The position numbers and the translations under genes are program-made. Below, one piece after another: positions 45,800 to 58,449 of a stretch of 64,000 nt of DNA; the first letter of the stretch is position 1, and each line of letters opens with the position of its first letter. The stretch comes from Tanypteryx hageni. Lineage: Eukaryota > Arthropoda > Insecta > Odonata > Petaluridae. The DNA is taken from contig CM054118.1 of assembly GCA_028673005.1 (NCBI GenBank), positions 8,455,082 through 8,519,081 of the forward strand, written 5' to 3'. The notes beneath the pieces are model-generated. The model ran no database searches, was not told the DNA's origin, and was given only the letters and a program-made list of their open reading frames with translations.

Positions 45800-47880
45800 A
45801 CTCTCCATCCTACACTATATTCAGTTACCACGGCAATTTCGTAATTAAGCATTTTTAGTCGATTTTCTGTTAGTTTTCGTTATAAATGACGCATAATTTT
45901 TTTCGAGCGAAAAAAATTCCTATATCACGTACTGAGATATTCTTTCCGAGCGCTACACAGATGCCAATATGTATTCGAAAATCTTCTGCAGGGGCGATAC
46001 GACAGAAAAAGGACGATAATAGAAACAGAAAGGATATATTCGAGACAAATTGTTAGGCATTATATACACAGTATACTCGTACGCAAACATATATGTATTA
46101 ACAAACACACAAAACTACAGAAATATATCCACTTAGAAAAAGTTATTATTTATCTTGAATGAAAAACCACCAATTCACATACATCGTATTATTCAACTTA
46201 GGATTTATGCGACGGACCGCCAATATTTCATTTGTACTCTGACCCCGCGGCTCCGAAATCTATTTCGGAGAATTCCTCCAAGGATTAATAGATGGAATTG
46301 CATTTCTAGAGATTTCCAGGAAAACACGTGGGAAACTGGAAGGTTATCAAAACGCGATGCCACTGATAATTTTACCAAGAATCGTGAATTACTCGAGAGA
46401 CAGGTAAGTTGCATCCGGATGGAATTATTTCTTGCGCGCCGAGTTTTATTTTGAGTAATAAAACGAGTTAATTTCCCTCGGGGTGGAGGCGAATCAACCG
46501 GTATCTTAACATTCATGCGCAACTCTGTTTGCTCTGCAATGCGTCCACCGAATCAAGCCAAATTTTATGAGTTTCTTTCGCTAAAATCCCGTAACACGAC
46601 GCGGAACCGACGCTAAAATCGATATGTGAGACAAATTAAACAATTACGTCACAGAGAGATCGCGGAAAAAAACTTCTATCTTTTGTTTTTGGTTCCCTCT
46701 ACAGGCGCAAAAATTATAGTTTCATATAAATTGATTATCGTTTTCATGATATATTTTTGTAACTATTTTCAGTAAAAATTCACTCAAAAATACCGTCCAA
46801 AGTAGTCATATGTTTGCTCAATTTTTTTATTGCTGGCTATGACGACTGTAACTTTGGAACTGAGTAATACGTTTATTATGTATGTCGCAATGTCACTCAA
46901 ACAACGGTAAAACGTCATACGCTAAAGACTTTCTACTTTGTCTGGTTGTTTCATAAACGCGATTTTCTATGACACCAAAAAATGACGCGCTGTTTAAAAG
47001 GCGTTACGACACCTACTGCAGAATGCCAGCTGCACCAGCGAGGATAAATTCTTAGGTTGCTCAGAAAAAATTTTCGCCGCAGTGTTATTCTCGGCGCGGT
47101 CTGCCACTGATTATGCAGTGCAATTAAACCCAATAAACAACGATTCGAATTTTTACTAATATTTTAAATTCAAAATTCCTCCTGCGTTGCTCGATTGTTT
47201 TTAAGTAATACTTACAAAGTTTTACTCCAGCTATTATTGCGGAAGACGTTGAGTTCAACATTTTAAGTGAATTAGCCAGTGACAATTAAACGGAGAACGC
47301 CTCTTCTCAGAAAATTGCCGATTTCTTTTATCGGCGACTACAACACGCGAAGCAATTAGAAAATAATACGTCCGTTTCCACGTTTCTCTCAATTTCCCAT
47401 TTGGAAAACCTTCGAACATTCACCGAATAGGAAACGTCCGAAGTAATTGAACCTCCGTTAAGGTCAACAATTCGATGGTGCGTTTTTCCTCCTCAGAAAG
47501 GGCAGAAAACCTTTGGTTTATTACTATTTCCATAATAATCCGTCCACGCTTTCGCCTCTCTCTCTCTCTCTCGTTGAGATTGCAACGCTCTTTCGACCTA
47601 ATTAACCCATCACAATCACTAGGGAGAAGTACTCGATCATCACGTGAGGAAAAAATGCTCGCAAGCCGAGTTTAATAGATCAACATCCTTTTGGGGATCA
47701 GAAAAACAAAGGGTTAAGCGATCACTTTTTTAGTCAGACCACCGAGAGCACACCAATCGGAAATACCGCTCAAATTAACTCGAAAATGACCCACCGAAAA
47801 CCGGAAAAGTCAAATCGACTAACAAAACAACAGTAATTATCCACATTTTAGCGAGCTAAAAAATTAATCATCATATTGAT
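45800..47880. other. Unassigned region
   Basis: AT-rich with a short (TC)n at about 47558-47573. Frames at 46155-46454 (+) and 46205-46522 (-) overlap in antisense and carry no motif. Confidence 0.45.
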
Positions 47881-47883
47881 AGC

Positions 47884-48060
47884 GGGTGACTGGAGGGCCG
47901 ACCTTCCGCGTAGCGGATCTGGGTTCGAAACATTGCTGAGGCCGGTTTGAGCTTGCCCCGTTCCGACTTGTGTGTTGTGAGAACGCGCAAGAACGGCGCC
48001 CACATCACCCTTTCGGAAGGGACGTTAATCTTTAATTATTGAGGTGCGATCCGTTACTTT
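47884..48060 (+). repeat. tRNA-derived SINE-like element
   Basis: Contains a B-box-like GGGTTCGAAAC at about 47931-47941 followed by a body (GCTTGCCCCGTTCCGACTTG, GTGTGTTGTGAGAACGC). The tRNA part is too decayed to assign an anticodon. Confidence 0.5.
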
Positions 48061-48069
48061 ACTTTCCGA

Positions 48070-48710
48070 TAGATTACATTTTACGAAGAAATTAAGTGAA
48101 TATTATGGATTTTCTTCTTCCGACTATCTCTTTACCCTCATGACATTATTAAACAGGGAAAATCCAACTGTAGACATAGCTAGTGAATAAATTATAATAA
48201 AAAACAATAGCCATCTGGGAGACCGAAACTTAGTTACACCCTGATCGTAATTTCATCTCGCTAGTTAAAGGATAAGTAATGTGACCTTCGGTGCTTTTCG
48301 TAAGAGTGGAGCAATATTGGCAGCAGAATTCTCTACTCCTTTCAATGCGAATGCGTGTGTGCGTGGGAAAGAACTGATCTCCCAGATTGGGGGTTGCGCA
48401 ATTGGTTAGATCCCCATTCACATAAAAATTCATCGTACTCAATGAACACCGAAACAGGATACCAGCCTAATCCGTGGAGTGAAAACGATGATTATGATGA
48501 TGTGCATCTTTGGGAGTTAATATATAGCAATCACCTTAAAATGAGAAAACTCGGAAAATTCCATAAAAATTATACTCATCCTGTGACTTCCACCGTTACA
48601 TATAGTCTCAATTTCGCCCTTAATAAAGTCGTTTGTCTGCCTGTCCTCCATTATTCAAACGAACACTTACCTTTGTGGCACTAAAATAGCGGAACCTCTA
48701 ATAAAATTAA
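48070..48710. other. Unassigned region
   Basis: A 109-codon frame at 48355-48684 (+) has no recognised domain. Nothing else supported. Confidence 0.4.
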
Positions 48711-48714
48711 GATA

Positions 48715-48870
48715 TCCTTACCCAATGTTAATAAAACCAGATACACATTTCAGCTAAAAAATCAGCGGTCCTCAGTGGGGATGCACTGATAGTCGCTTTG
48801 TAGCCGCAATTTGAAATTGGTTTCCCTAACATTATTAGGGCTATTGGAGAGATATAATGTGTCAATATTA
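48715..48870 (+). repeat. Decayed hammerhead-bearing repeat (family c), copy 2
   Basis: Left half ATAAAACCAGATACACATTT and right half CTGATAG...CTTTGTAGCCGCAATT mirror the block at 6.4-6.6 kb, and the GGGCTATTGGAGAGATAT tail matches too. Core changes (CTGATAG, GCAA) make it a decayed hammerhead at best. Confidence 0.45.
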
Positions 48871-49062
48871 TTTTAGCCATAAATATGAGCGCGATAATTA
48901 TCTATTGAATTAAAATGTAGTTTGTTCATAATTGAGATCTATATCTACAATCAAGGATCAGTTAATTATCAATGACGACGCCCATTTTGCTTCTACAACG
49001 TGCAAATGGGTTATTCGACCTTATTATGGCTCTAGATTTGATCTATTTTGTCCGTAATTCCC

Positions 49063-49098
49063 CTTACCGAGAGTGTAGGGCCCTGCACTCTCGGTAAG
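49063..49098. repeat. 36-bp near-perfect palindrome
   Basis: Arms 49063-49080 and 49081-49098 are inverted with 17 of 18 matches and no loop (CTTACCGAGAGTGTAGGG on the left). The right half is also the left terminus of the element starting at about 49077. Confidence 0.9.
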
Positions 49099-50388
49099 TT
49101 TTAACCTTACACCGAGGTCGCCACCACACTTTCGGATTACTTTCCAGTTTTACTCATATGGGTAAGTCGGTACGTGTTTACCCGTACACTGAGGCGGACC
49201 CAATTAAAAACCATAAATTTCTCTCCCTATATGAACTTTAAGGTATAGATTAAAAAATAGTTTCTGAGATGAAAACTCGAGAAAATCGCGAGCAAAATAT
49301 CGCATATTTTGTTTACATGGATCGCTAAGACGCTTCTCTCAGCAAGCAACAATTAAATACTATATTCTTCTATTCCTAGTTCTTATATGATCTGTAAAAT
49401 ATATATTTTTTAAAATATTTGGATAGAGGACTACATTTGCCGCAAAACAGTCTACTAGACCACATAATTACGACTTTAATTTCGGGTGTAAAGATTCGAG
49501 AATCTTTCGATGCCGTTTTGTACGTAAGAACGCCTTTGAAATCTCTGTGTATTCCATTTATGGAGTAAACTTTTCCATCTTGTTACCCCATAAGTATGGC
49601 TCCTAAAAGGAAGAGAAGTGCTCAAGGAAGCGAACTATATATGAAAGAGGTGTTATCGCTTGACATTAAATTATAGATTATAGGAAGCTTTGACGCTGGC
49701 TCCCGCCTTACGGATATTTTAACTGTAGGCATAAAGAGATGATCAGAATAAGAAACTATATAATTTTTTCTTTTAAATGGTTCAGAACAAAAGACTGCAC
49801 GTCGAAAAGTCGGTTTTTATGTGTTATTTTATGGAAAATGAAAATGTCTTACTTGGAATCGAACCCAGGACTTTTCTCGAGATTTTCTTTCGCCATCACC
49901 TTAAAATGTGTCAATCGAGCATTTCATCCAAAACCGTCGAAATTTCGTGAATATGTCAATAATTTATTTTCATTACCGTCGAATTATTCATCGCAACCAA
50001 GGTATGGTTTAAACGTCAAAACAGCGTCGAAATTTCCTGAATATGTCGATATATTGTTTATTTTCGATACCGTCGTATTATTCACCGCAGCCAAGGTATT
50101 GTTTAAATTTCAAAACAGCGTCGAAATTTGTTTTATAATCGTGTATCTGATCTGTTTGGTCAGTATATCAACAATGTGACTTTTTTCCTGTTTAGAAAAC
50201 TGTACGGTTTTGTAACGAACACGAATTTAGCTCCACAATGGCAGACTTGCCCGTACACCGTGACTGGACCAAGCAAAAATCAAGCGGCGAAAGATATCGT
50301 TCATTCCAGTCCATTTTCCCCTACACACTATCCGTTTGACCCGTACGGGTAAAACTGTTGAAAACCCCGAGAGTGCACAGGGCGCCCT
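49077..50388 (+). mobile_element. Non-autonomous TIR element, about 1.3 kb
   Basis: Left CCCTGCACTCTCGGTAAGTT and TTTTACTCATATGGGTAAG match, in inverted orientation, right-end sequences reading CCCTGTGCACTCTCGGGGTT and TTTTACCCGTACGGGTC. The interior holds an S1 repeat copy but no transposase. No clear target duplication was seen. Superfamily unassigned. Confidence 0.6.
49690..49935 (+). repeat. Dispersed repeat family S1, copy 3
   Basis: AGAGATGATCAGAATAAGAA, then TTTTATGTGTTATTTTATGG, then GGAATCGAACCCAGGAC (a reverse B box). It matches the copies at 3.3 and 13.7 kb. The 146-codon frame from 49739 starts in this repeat and runs out of it, so I do not call it a gene. Confidence 0.65.
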
Positions 50389-50404
50389 TTAGAATATGCT
50401 GAAT

Positions 50405-50480
50405 TTTCTCTTACCCCCCCTGCCACACACCCTTGCGGTGGCTTGCAGGGTAAACTGTAGATGTAGATGTAGATGTACGA
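50405..50480 (+). mobile_element. LINE 3' end with (TGTAGA)n tail
   Basis: CCTGCCACACACCCTTGCGG, then GTGGCTTGCAGGGTAAACTG, then about four GTAGAT units. The complement of this arrangement ends the full LINE at 58.34-58.42 kb. Only the last ~75 bases of the element are present. Confidence 0.75.
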
Positions 50481-50489
50481 TAATACAGA

Positions 50490-51210
50490 AATATTTCAAA
50501 CGAGCAGTGGAACTGTGCCGAATCATATTTTCGGAAGGACGCGTGTTTTTCTAACGAAAAACTCGACGGCACGAGTATGTCGGGTCCTCAAAATAAAATC
50601 CGAAGAGAAGATAAGCACACGGTCGAAGCGTGCCAAGGCCCGGTATTTGAAAAAAAAAAAATAAAGATTGAACCGCGACACGGGGTTATCGCAAGATTTC
50701 TTCCATACGGTCGCATACGGCGCGATAGGAACAGAAACAGATGAATGGCCAACTATCTTCGATGCGAACGTACATGATGAAGTCGGAAGGAGAATGTTTT
50801 TGTTATTGACAGTCCATTGACTCGAGTTGATCGGAGGAAAAAATAAAGGACTCCTCGAGAAATAAAAGGATTTCGTTCGACGAGCCTGACGAAGCTTAAT
50901 CTTTTTGAATAAATTGCATTGGTTTGTACGAAGTTTTAAAAGAGTTTCGGCAAACAAGTGATTATTCCGTGCGGTTATTTCGGTGGAAATTTTAACATAC
51001 ACTGCACTAAATTACAGAAACGTTGTGTGATGCCTACAGAGAGGCGGCTAGGAAATTCGCAGTAAAAATATTTTAATAGTACATTTTAATAAAGACTATG
51101 GCAGTGTTCGATATTTTTCCGATTAAAAAACAAGGTGATCCAAACGGAACTTGTAATGCCAACTTTCCATTTAATAGTTTATTTTTACTTACTACTAGCT
51201 TTAAAATCAC
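50490..51210. other. Unassigned region
   Basis: Overlapping antisense frames (50473-50664 +, 50523-51002 -) without motifs. Confidence 0.4.
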
Positions 51211-51214
51211 CGCG

Positions 51215-51800
51215 GTTGTGTTGCTCTTTGCGTTCTCCAATTTTAATGATGCAGCGTTATAAAATATAACAAATACATTCGAACGAAAAACCAAATTGAT
51301 CACGCGTATTTGTGGCAAAAATAATGCGTGTATGTGATAGACTATACCGAATCCGAGCCCAACAATAATTGTTGCTATGGCAACACTCTCGTAATGAGTG
51401 ATAAAAACTGCAAAAAAGCTGGTATTCACGGAAATTCGAAAAAATACTACCTATAAACAACATTCTACGTCAAAAATTAGAATCTTCATTCCTTTCCTCA
51501 GAAAATAATGCAAATCCTGCTCCGACATTACAATTCTAACATAAGATATTTGAATGTGCAAGAGAAAATTTACCTGCACGATGAATTACAGATTTTCCAT
51601 GTTAATCGAATGGGATAGTTCCTGGAATCTTCGCAACAAAAACTATCCTCGGGAGCTCGACTCCTTTAGCAGGAGATTTCCACCAAGGGTCATGAAAATC
51701 GATCTACCGGCTCAAAAGTTAATAGGAGGGACGGACAGACAGACAGACGCAACGACGAAACTATAAGCTTATTTCCATTCTGGAAATCAGGTTAAAAAAT
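51215..51800 (+). repeat. Dispersed repeat family S2, diverged copy
   Basis: TTGTTGCTATGGCAACACTC, then CCTGCTCCGACATTACAATT, then TACCTGCACGATGAATTACA, and a GGACAGACAGACAGACG end. It aligns with the minus-strand copy at 21215-21640 and more loosely with 28885-29690. Confidence 0.65.
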
Positions 51801-51934
51801 TATGTAGTTTATAAATACAACAAATGTGTTTTTAGAGAGCGTGGGATCCTGTGCAGTCGCACTTTTGCCATCGCCATCATGGCAGCTTGTACCTACGTTA
51901 CTTCTGCATTGGTAATTTTCTTACATTTGGATTA

Positions 51935-52640
51935 CTAGTAAAAAAATCTGAAGTGGCCACCGCATGACTTTCTCCATAGCTGTAATATTTCTAAAAATTC
52001 CAAATAGATAGTAAATAATAAATATTTTAAGAAACTGCGAGAAACTTTTAGACTAAAAATAACAGAAATAAACTCAAACCATAGCCTTCTGATATTGGAT
52101 ATAGCCACAAAGCTTAACACAATTAAGAAAAGTAAAAGGAGCGTTACTAAGACGTAACTAAGCATCAATTGTTAACAATAGTCGTCGGTAGGTGGCGCGG
52201 TGGTGGCAGCTACAAATATAAGATATCTCTTAAACAATGCATTATATGGAAAATTGTTTCAAACAAAGGTTGTAGAAAATTAAATTTCCTATATCGTTTA
52301 TTCCAGTACATTTTTTACATTTATCAAATATTAAAGAAAAATATTTCAAAATAACGGATAGGTGACAAGAGTCACTTCCGGTTGACCGATTTTTACCAAA
52401 AACTAATTAATTCTTAAAGACTTTCATAAAAATGTTAAATATAAAATTTCGCGTTGATCTGATTAATATTTTTTGAGTTAGAGCATCCACAAAAAGCTAT
52501 CACAGACACACATACATCATTGAGGAAATGGTCAAAACGTGTTCAGGGGACCTCAAAACGTGTATTTCCGTTGAAATCTCGATACGTATTTTTTTCATGA
52601 TAACAATACTTTCCCCTATACTGCGTATGGAGAAAGTAAT
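51935..52640 (+). repeat. Dispersed repeat family D2, longest copy
   Basis: Runs from AAGTGGCCACCGCATGACTT through GGTGGCGCGGTGGTGGCAG and CACTTCCGGTTGACCGATTT to CGTGTATTTCCGTTGAAATC and TGCGTATGGAGAAAG. The copies at 23490 and 24505 each cover part of it. About 700 bp, no coding frame. Confidence 0.75.
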
Positions 52641-53994
52641 AAAAAATGGAAAAACAAACAAAATTAAATCACAACATTATAATTCTGAACATATCCAAAA
52701 TAAATAATAAATTTATATTGCACTTATTTATGTCCTAGCAGATTGTAACTTTTCTTGCTTTTAATGATGCAAAGTCTCGAATTAAAACACCATAATTTAG
52801 AGATTTTGCTATTTCATGTTGAATCTAAATTGATGTTAAATTTGTCAATCTTTCTTGGCTCATGGTAGGTCTTAAATATGATTTTATTATTTTCAACTTA
52901 CTAAAACTACGCTCACACGATGCAACAGTAATGTGAGGAATATACGAAGGGACATATATCTATATTTGGATAAGTATCTTGAAGACCATAAGAATGAATT
53001 AATTGTAATAAATCAAATGAAGAAGCTGGCACTAAATTTTCTAATAACGAATATGACTGAAATTTAAAACTTCAGTAATGCATTCGAATCGCCATTGAAT
53101 TTGGGGAAAAATACTGCCGAAGACAGTGTTGCACTCTCTTAAGAATTCTTCTTTATATGTTAGTAAGTACCCTTCATCTTCAGCTATCTCTGATGCCTTG
53201 CGTTTTACTTTTCGCTTACTTCTTTCTGCAAAATTTGCTTAGATTTCCATCTGCTCCGCCGCATTTTTGGCTTTTCAAAAATAATATATGTTCAGAACTT
53301 TATTTCGCATTTCGCCTATAGATGACATTAGACCATGTAACATCTTCGCAGCTCCATCAACTGACAAACTTTTAGTTTGTAAACAAACATTCACGCGATC
53401 AATGCAAGCAAGAATATTACACCAAAAATTTAGCAGACAGATAAATTTGTAATCAATTTGTTTAATTAGGTTTTGCGCACCCGACACTATCGGAATTCAA
53501 ATTTGAATCCTGAGAAACTTCTTTCAAAATTCGGTATACTTGCTGAATTTGCTGATTAAGTGGAGTCACTGCCCGTTTTTAGACAACCATCGAGTTGCAC
53601 AGTATCCTTTTAAAGATACAATTAGCATTGAAATAAGTTTTTCCCATCTTGACGTCGAGCCAGAAAAGTATGTAAAAATCCTTCCAACTCCAGCAAAAAA
53701 TGTTATCATGGTTGGTGACGCTTCAGCAGCATGTACCCCTGCAAGATTAAGGGTATGAGCCGCACATGGAACAAATTTTGCAAATTTATTTATTTTGCTT
53801 ATGTATGCTTGCACACCACGGTATTTTCCTGCCATATTGGCACCATTGTCATAACCCTGCTCTCTGCAGCCTTTAAGTTTTAATCCATCAGATGTCAGTT
53901 TTTCCAGTATTTCTTTTGCAAGCCGTTGGCCGGTTTTTTCATGAGTTTCGACCAAATCTGTGAAACTTTCTTCAATTTAACATTTGCCATTTGT

Positions 53995-56199
53995 AGTGCT
54001 TTTCGTCATTGCTGAAAAGCACTATTATCCTCGTGATGTCCGTCCGTCCGTACGCATATATCAGGGAATAATTGACTAACTGAATTCAACCAAATTTGGT
54101 AAATATAATATTCACATAAATTAATGACCAAAATGGCATATTTTGACCGGATCGACTAAGCAGGGGTGCCATAATTACAAAGTTCAACTTTTCGGTAATT
54201 ATGAATTTGGAAGGAATTGGCCCAACTGACTTCAACGAAATTTTGTATGAAGTAGGCATGTAACATAAAATAACAAAATTAAGATGTTTAGTATAGATAT
54301 AGAAAGCAGGGCTGCCACAATACAAGGAATAAAAAAATTCTTTTTACACGTGTTTGTGTTGAACTGTCCACATCAATTTTAACCAAATTTAATACTTATA
54401 ATATACACATATATACAAAACCATAATAGCATATTTAAACTGAATCAGCCAAACGGGTGCCACAATTACAAATTAGACTCTTTCAGTAATTAAGGATTTT
54501 GAAGGAATTGGCTGAACGGATTTCAATTAAATTTTGTATGTAAGATTTGTAAAACATAACATAATGAAATCAAGATGTTTAAAGCTGAGCTAAAGAGCAG
54601 GGTTACCACAATAAAAAGTAAAATAAAATTTCTTTTACACGTAATTCTATAGAAATGGCGGCATGTATTTTAACCAAATATGATGTATATAATCTTTATA
54701 TAAATAAATAACAAAATTATTATATTCAAACCGGGTCGACTAAATAGGGCTACCACAATATCAAGGTTAGAATTTGTCTGTAATTATTAATTTCGAAGGT
54801 ATTGGCATAACAGATTTCAAAGAAATTTCGTTTGTAGGAAGTATATAGACTGACCAAACGAAATGAGCATGTTTAAAACATATCTAAAAATCAGGGTTTC
54901 CACAATATTAGGAAAATTAATTTTCTGATTTCAAAGCAAATATATTAGTATACGATTATACCACGGCGAATTTGACTAAAAGCACTTCTGTACCACAGGA
55001 AACCCGTGTGCATCCCCACTGGTTAGTGCTTTTCGTCATTGCTGAAAAGGACAATTATCTTCGCGATGTCCGTCCGTCCGTTCGTACGCATATATAAGGG
55101 AAGAATTGGCCGAACCGATTTAAACCAAATTTATTACATAAAATATTCACATAAATACATTACCAAAATGACATATTTCGACCGGATCGACTCAGTAGGC
55201 GTGCTACAATTTCATAATAAAATTGGTATTTATGAATTTCGAAGGAATTGGCCGAACCGATTTCAACGAAATATGATACACAGAATACTCACATCAATAA
55301 ATAACCAAAATGACATATTTGAACCGAATCGAATCAGCAGGAGTGCCACAGTTGCAAAATTAAACTTTTCGGTAATTATGAATTTGGAAGGATTTGACAC
55401 AACTGATTTCAACGGAATTTTGTGCGAAGGAAGTATGCAACATAATAAAACAAAATCAAGAGGTTTAGTATAGATTTAGAAAATAGAGCTGCCACAATTC
55501 AAGGAAAAAAATTTCTTTTACACGTACCTGTTTGTGTTCAACTGCCTGCATCAATTTTAACCAAATTTAATATTTATAATGTACAATTATATACAAAATT
55601 ATAATAGCATACTTTGACCGGACCAGCCAAACGGAGGTACCACAATTACAAATTAAACTCTTTCAGTAATTAAAGATTTGGAAGGAATTGGCTGAACGGA
55701 TTTCAATTAAATTTTGTATATAAGATTTGTACAATATACCACACTGAAATCAATATGTTTAAAGTGGAGCTAAAGAGCAGAGCTACCACAGTAAAAAATT
55801 GAATAATATATCTTTTACACACATTTCTAGAGAACTGACCAAACGGATTTTAACCAAATATGGTATATTCAATCTTCATATAAATAAATTACCAAAATAG
55901 CATATTTCAAACGGGTTGACTAAACAGGGCTACCACAATATCAAAGTTAGAATATTTCTGTAACTATGAATTTGGAAGGTAGTTGCTGAACGGATTTTAA
56001 AGAAATTTCGTTTGTAGGAAGAGTATAGAATGGCAAAACGAAATGAACATGTTTAGAACGAATCTAAAAAGTAGGGCTACAACAATATAAGAAAAAATAA
56101 TTTTCTGATTTCTAAGCAAATAAATTAGTATACGATTATACTACGGCGAATTTGGCGAAAAGGACTTTTGTACCACGGGAAACCCGTGTACATCCCTAT
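53995..56199 (+). repeat. 2.2-kb dimeric array of ~145-bp units, inserted in the hAT gene
   Basis: Unit A (53995-55024) and unit B (55025-56199) both open with AGTGCTTTTCGTCATTGCTG, then GTCCGTCCGTCCG, and close with a GAATTTG...AAAAG region followed by the hairpin CCACGGGAAACCCGTG (one mismatch in A) and CATCCC. Within each unit, blocks with GGAAGGAATTGGC...GATTTCAA recur every ~290 bases, with a related block in between, giving about 13 units of ~145 bp. Hairpins at both ends (GTGCTTTTC/GAAAAGCAC at the start) suggest a mobile origin, possibly Helitron-like, but no diagnostic ends are proven. Confidence 0.75.
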
Positions 56200-56939
56200 G
56201 TTTATTCTTATGTACCTAATGATCTCAGCCATTTGTTCCTTGTGAGACACATCTGGTGTGCATTCAAACAAAATTGAATAATATTTTGTCTCTTTTATTC
56301 TGCAAAATACTTCCTGTCGTACATATACACCCATAATTTCGATTGTTTCATTTTGAATTTGAGGCGAAAAAGATGTTACAGATTGTTTCCTTGATTTAAT
56401 ATTTGCAATGTGTTCTGAAATAAGTGGATGATAGTGACTTACCATATCTATTATGCTTAAAAATATTCCACAGTTAGGGTGTATATCAGATGTGCCTCTG
56501 AGGGCAAGGTTATTTTTGGCACAGAACATTATAACGTAAACTACTATCTTAATGATTTAAAACCACTAATGTAGCCTTTTGTAAATTACCATCGACCGTC
56601 TTTCCTTCAAATATTCTTTTTTCTTGATCCCTTCTGGACATGTAGCATTTTCTATGCTGTGGACTATTTTTATGGTCAGGTATTCATGGATTCAAATGTA
56701 TCCAATCACAAATCCCTTTGAAAAATCCGTAAATCTAGAATTTTTTAGTTGAAAATAACAAGCATGAAAATCAAAATAAAGAATTTTATGAAGTACTATA
56801 TAGTAACCATTTTCGTTTGACTTTTTCACCATTTGATAGATTTTTATAAAACCATTCAGAACTATAACGACTATCATCTTCTTAAGTAGGAAATGTCTTA
56901 CATTCAGTGTTGATTTGTTCCGCACCATGCGTTCCCAAA

Positions 56940-57780
56940 AGACATCTTATTAGGCTGGTTTCCAAAGTAAACAGTCTTATGAAATGGTCCTGTCTGTGTG
57001 TATGTATGTGTGTTCCCTACTAAAACCTTTTGCACCAATGGATCGATTTTCATGAAACTTGGTACGAGGCTCGTGCTGCCAGGACCCACCTCCGGGCTAT
57101 ATTTTATTTGGCGAAGCCCCGAGTTTGATTCCAGGAACCTTTGTTCCCTATTTGTTTTACATAGGAAATCTCAAATCCATCGTGCAGAGATGTATTCTTT
57201 AATACTTTAAAATATCTTAAAATTGTGATATCGGAGCGAGGTGTGTACTGTTCTAAGGGGAAAACAATGTAAATTCTAATTCTTATGACAGAATTTTGAT
57301 AATTGATCGATCGTATTTTCTTGAATTTTTTACCAAATCATAGCGTTTTTGGGTTTTAAATCGCCTTTTATCGGATTGTATCCATGGAGACGATTATTAC
57401 CGAACTCAGCTTGAGCATAGACGAGTGAACAAATTTTTTCCACTCGACTACCCTACTAAATTTGATCCATCATATTAGCGTGTAAATAGTATCATTTATT
57501 AAATTCGTTTATTAAAAAAATACATGCAAAATATGTCAGAAAGATAATTTGACATTGCTTTTAGTATTTTAAATATAATAATGCCCTATTAATTTGTTTT
57601 CCAATTTTTCTCTGTAATTGATGAACTATGAACTACAAATATTATTTGTGGTATGAGAAATCGTTGGAACGACTAACACATACTGAAACATTTCCTGTCA
57701 ATCTAAGTAATCAATATGGGACGTCAACTTTGGGAAACCAGTTTGCATTAGTCCTGGTTTGGACTACTTGTTTTATCAGT
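56940..57780 (-). repeat. Dispersed repeat family S2, minus-strand copy inside the hAT gene
   Basis: Reverse complement matches 28885-29690 over its full length, ending near AGTCCAAACCAGGACTAATG at about 57765. It separates the DPAQWP-region remnant from the finger-linked part of the hAT pseudogene. Confidence 0.75.
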
Positions 57781-58059
57781 AACAGGTGGCCATTGAGCGG
57801 GATCATCATATTCTAATGTAATATTTTGTATTTCCACTTACTTCAAACGTGTTTCTTCTGGCGATACTGGTTTTGCTTCTCGTATCACATATGTGCATTC
57901 TTTAGGTTCAGTTTGCTGCGATGTTGAAGCTTTTGCTTCTGATATCACATCTTTGTCTGTATCAAGTACAGTTTGTTGTAATTTTATTGCATCATTTCCA
58001 TTTCATTTATTCCATAAAAGTTGCAAATACAAGGCATTCTACAATCTTCAGGAATCGTC

Positions 58060-58340
58060 AAACAAACAGTCACAACACAAAACAAGGATACACATTAGAA
58101 TCATAGAAACATTAAAAATGCATAAAGCACTGTATACAGGCATCATTTAGAGCACAAAAAGAGAAAAATTATTACAAGTCAAATCTGTTTTGTGTCACAT
58201 TACCAAGTTCCAGCAAAAATACACATTAAAATCAGACATATTAAATATAAAAAATGCGTAAAAACACAGTATACCAACAATTTAAACAAGTTAAAAATAA
58301 ATTTGCCATATGTCACATATTAAGTCTTAACAAAGTTCAT
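58060..58340. other. AT-rich spacer between hAT remnant and LINE 3' end
   Basis: No gene seen. It could be an intron or untranslated part of the hAT element, because coding remnants lie on both sides of the LINE. Confidence 0.4.
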
Positions 58341-58449
58341 ATATTCGTCTACATCTGCATCTACATCTACATATTACCCTGCAAGTCACCTTGACGGTGG
58401 ATGGCAGGGGGTGCCGCGCACCAAGTTCCTAACTAATTATTATTCACAA

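Larger units (their letters stand above)
52735..58050 (-). pseudogene. hAT (ZMYM1-like) transposase, multiply interrupted
   Basis: Read on the minus strand from right to left. An acidic N-terminal region lies at about 57880-58000 (ISEAKASTSQQTE), and DPAQWP lies near 57795. The TTF-type finger-linked region lies at about 56590-56928 and the DUF4371-like part at 56125-56529 (CAKNNLALRG, SPQIQNETIEIM, VSHKEQMAEIIRYI). The next segment is 53566-53990 (GYDNGANMAGKYRG, VPCAAHTLNLAGVHAAE, TRW), and the C-terminal dimerisation domain is at 52735-53000 (CERSFSKLKIIKSYLRPTMS). This order is that of ZMYM1/hAT transposases, which cut and paste DNA using a DDE nuclease. Stops, frameshifts, the 2.2-kb dimer array and an S2 repeat break it. 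Not functional. Confidence 0.8.

Noticed and set aside
45408..45848. Long open frames in all phases (poly-Pro, GEEA, GRRR proteins)
   Set aside because: They are translations of a 12-bp minisatellite; the pattern is frame-independent and low complexity.
57825..57860. Tiny intron with GTAAGT...TTAG between hAT segments
   Set aside because: Would be about 30 bases, too short for an animal intron; reading-frame decay is the simpler explanation.
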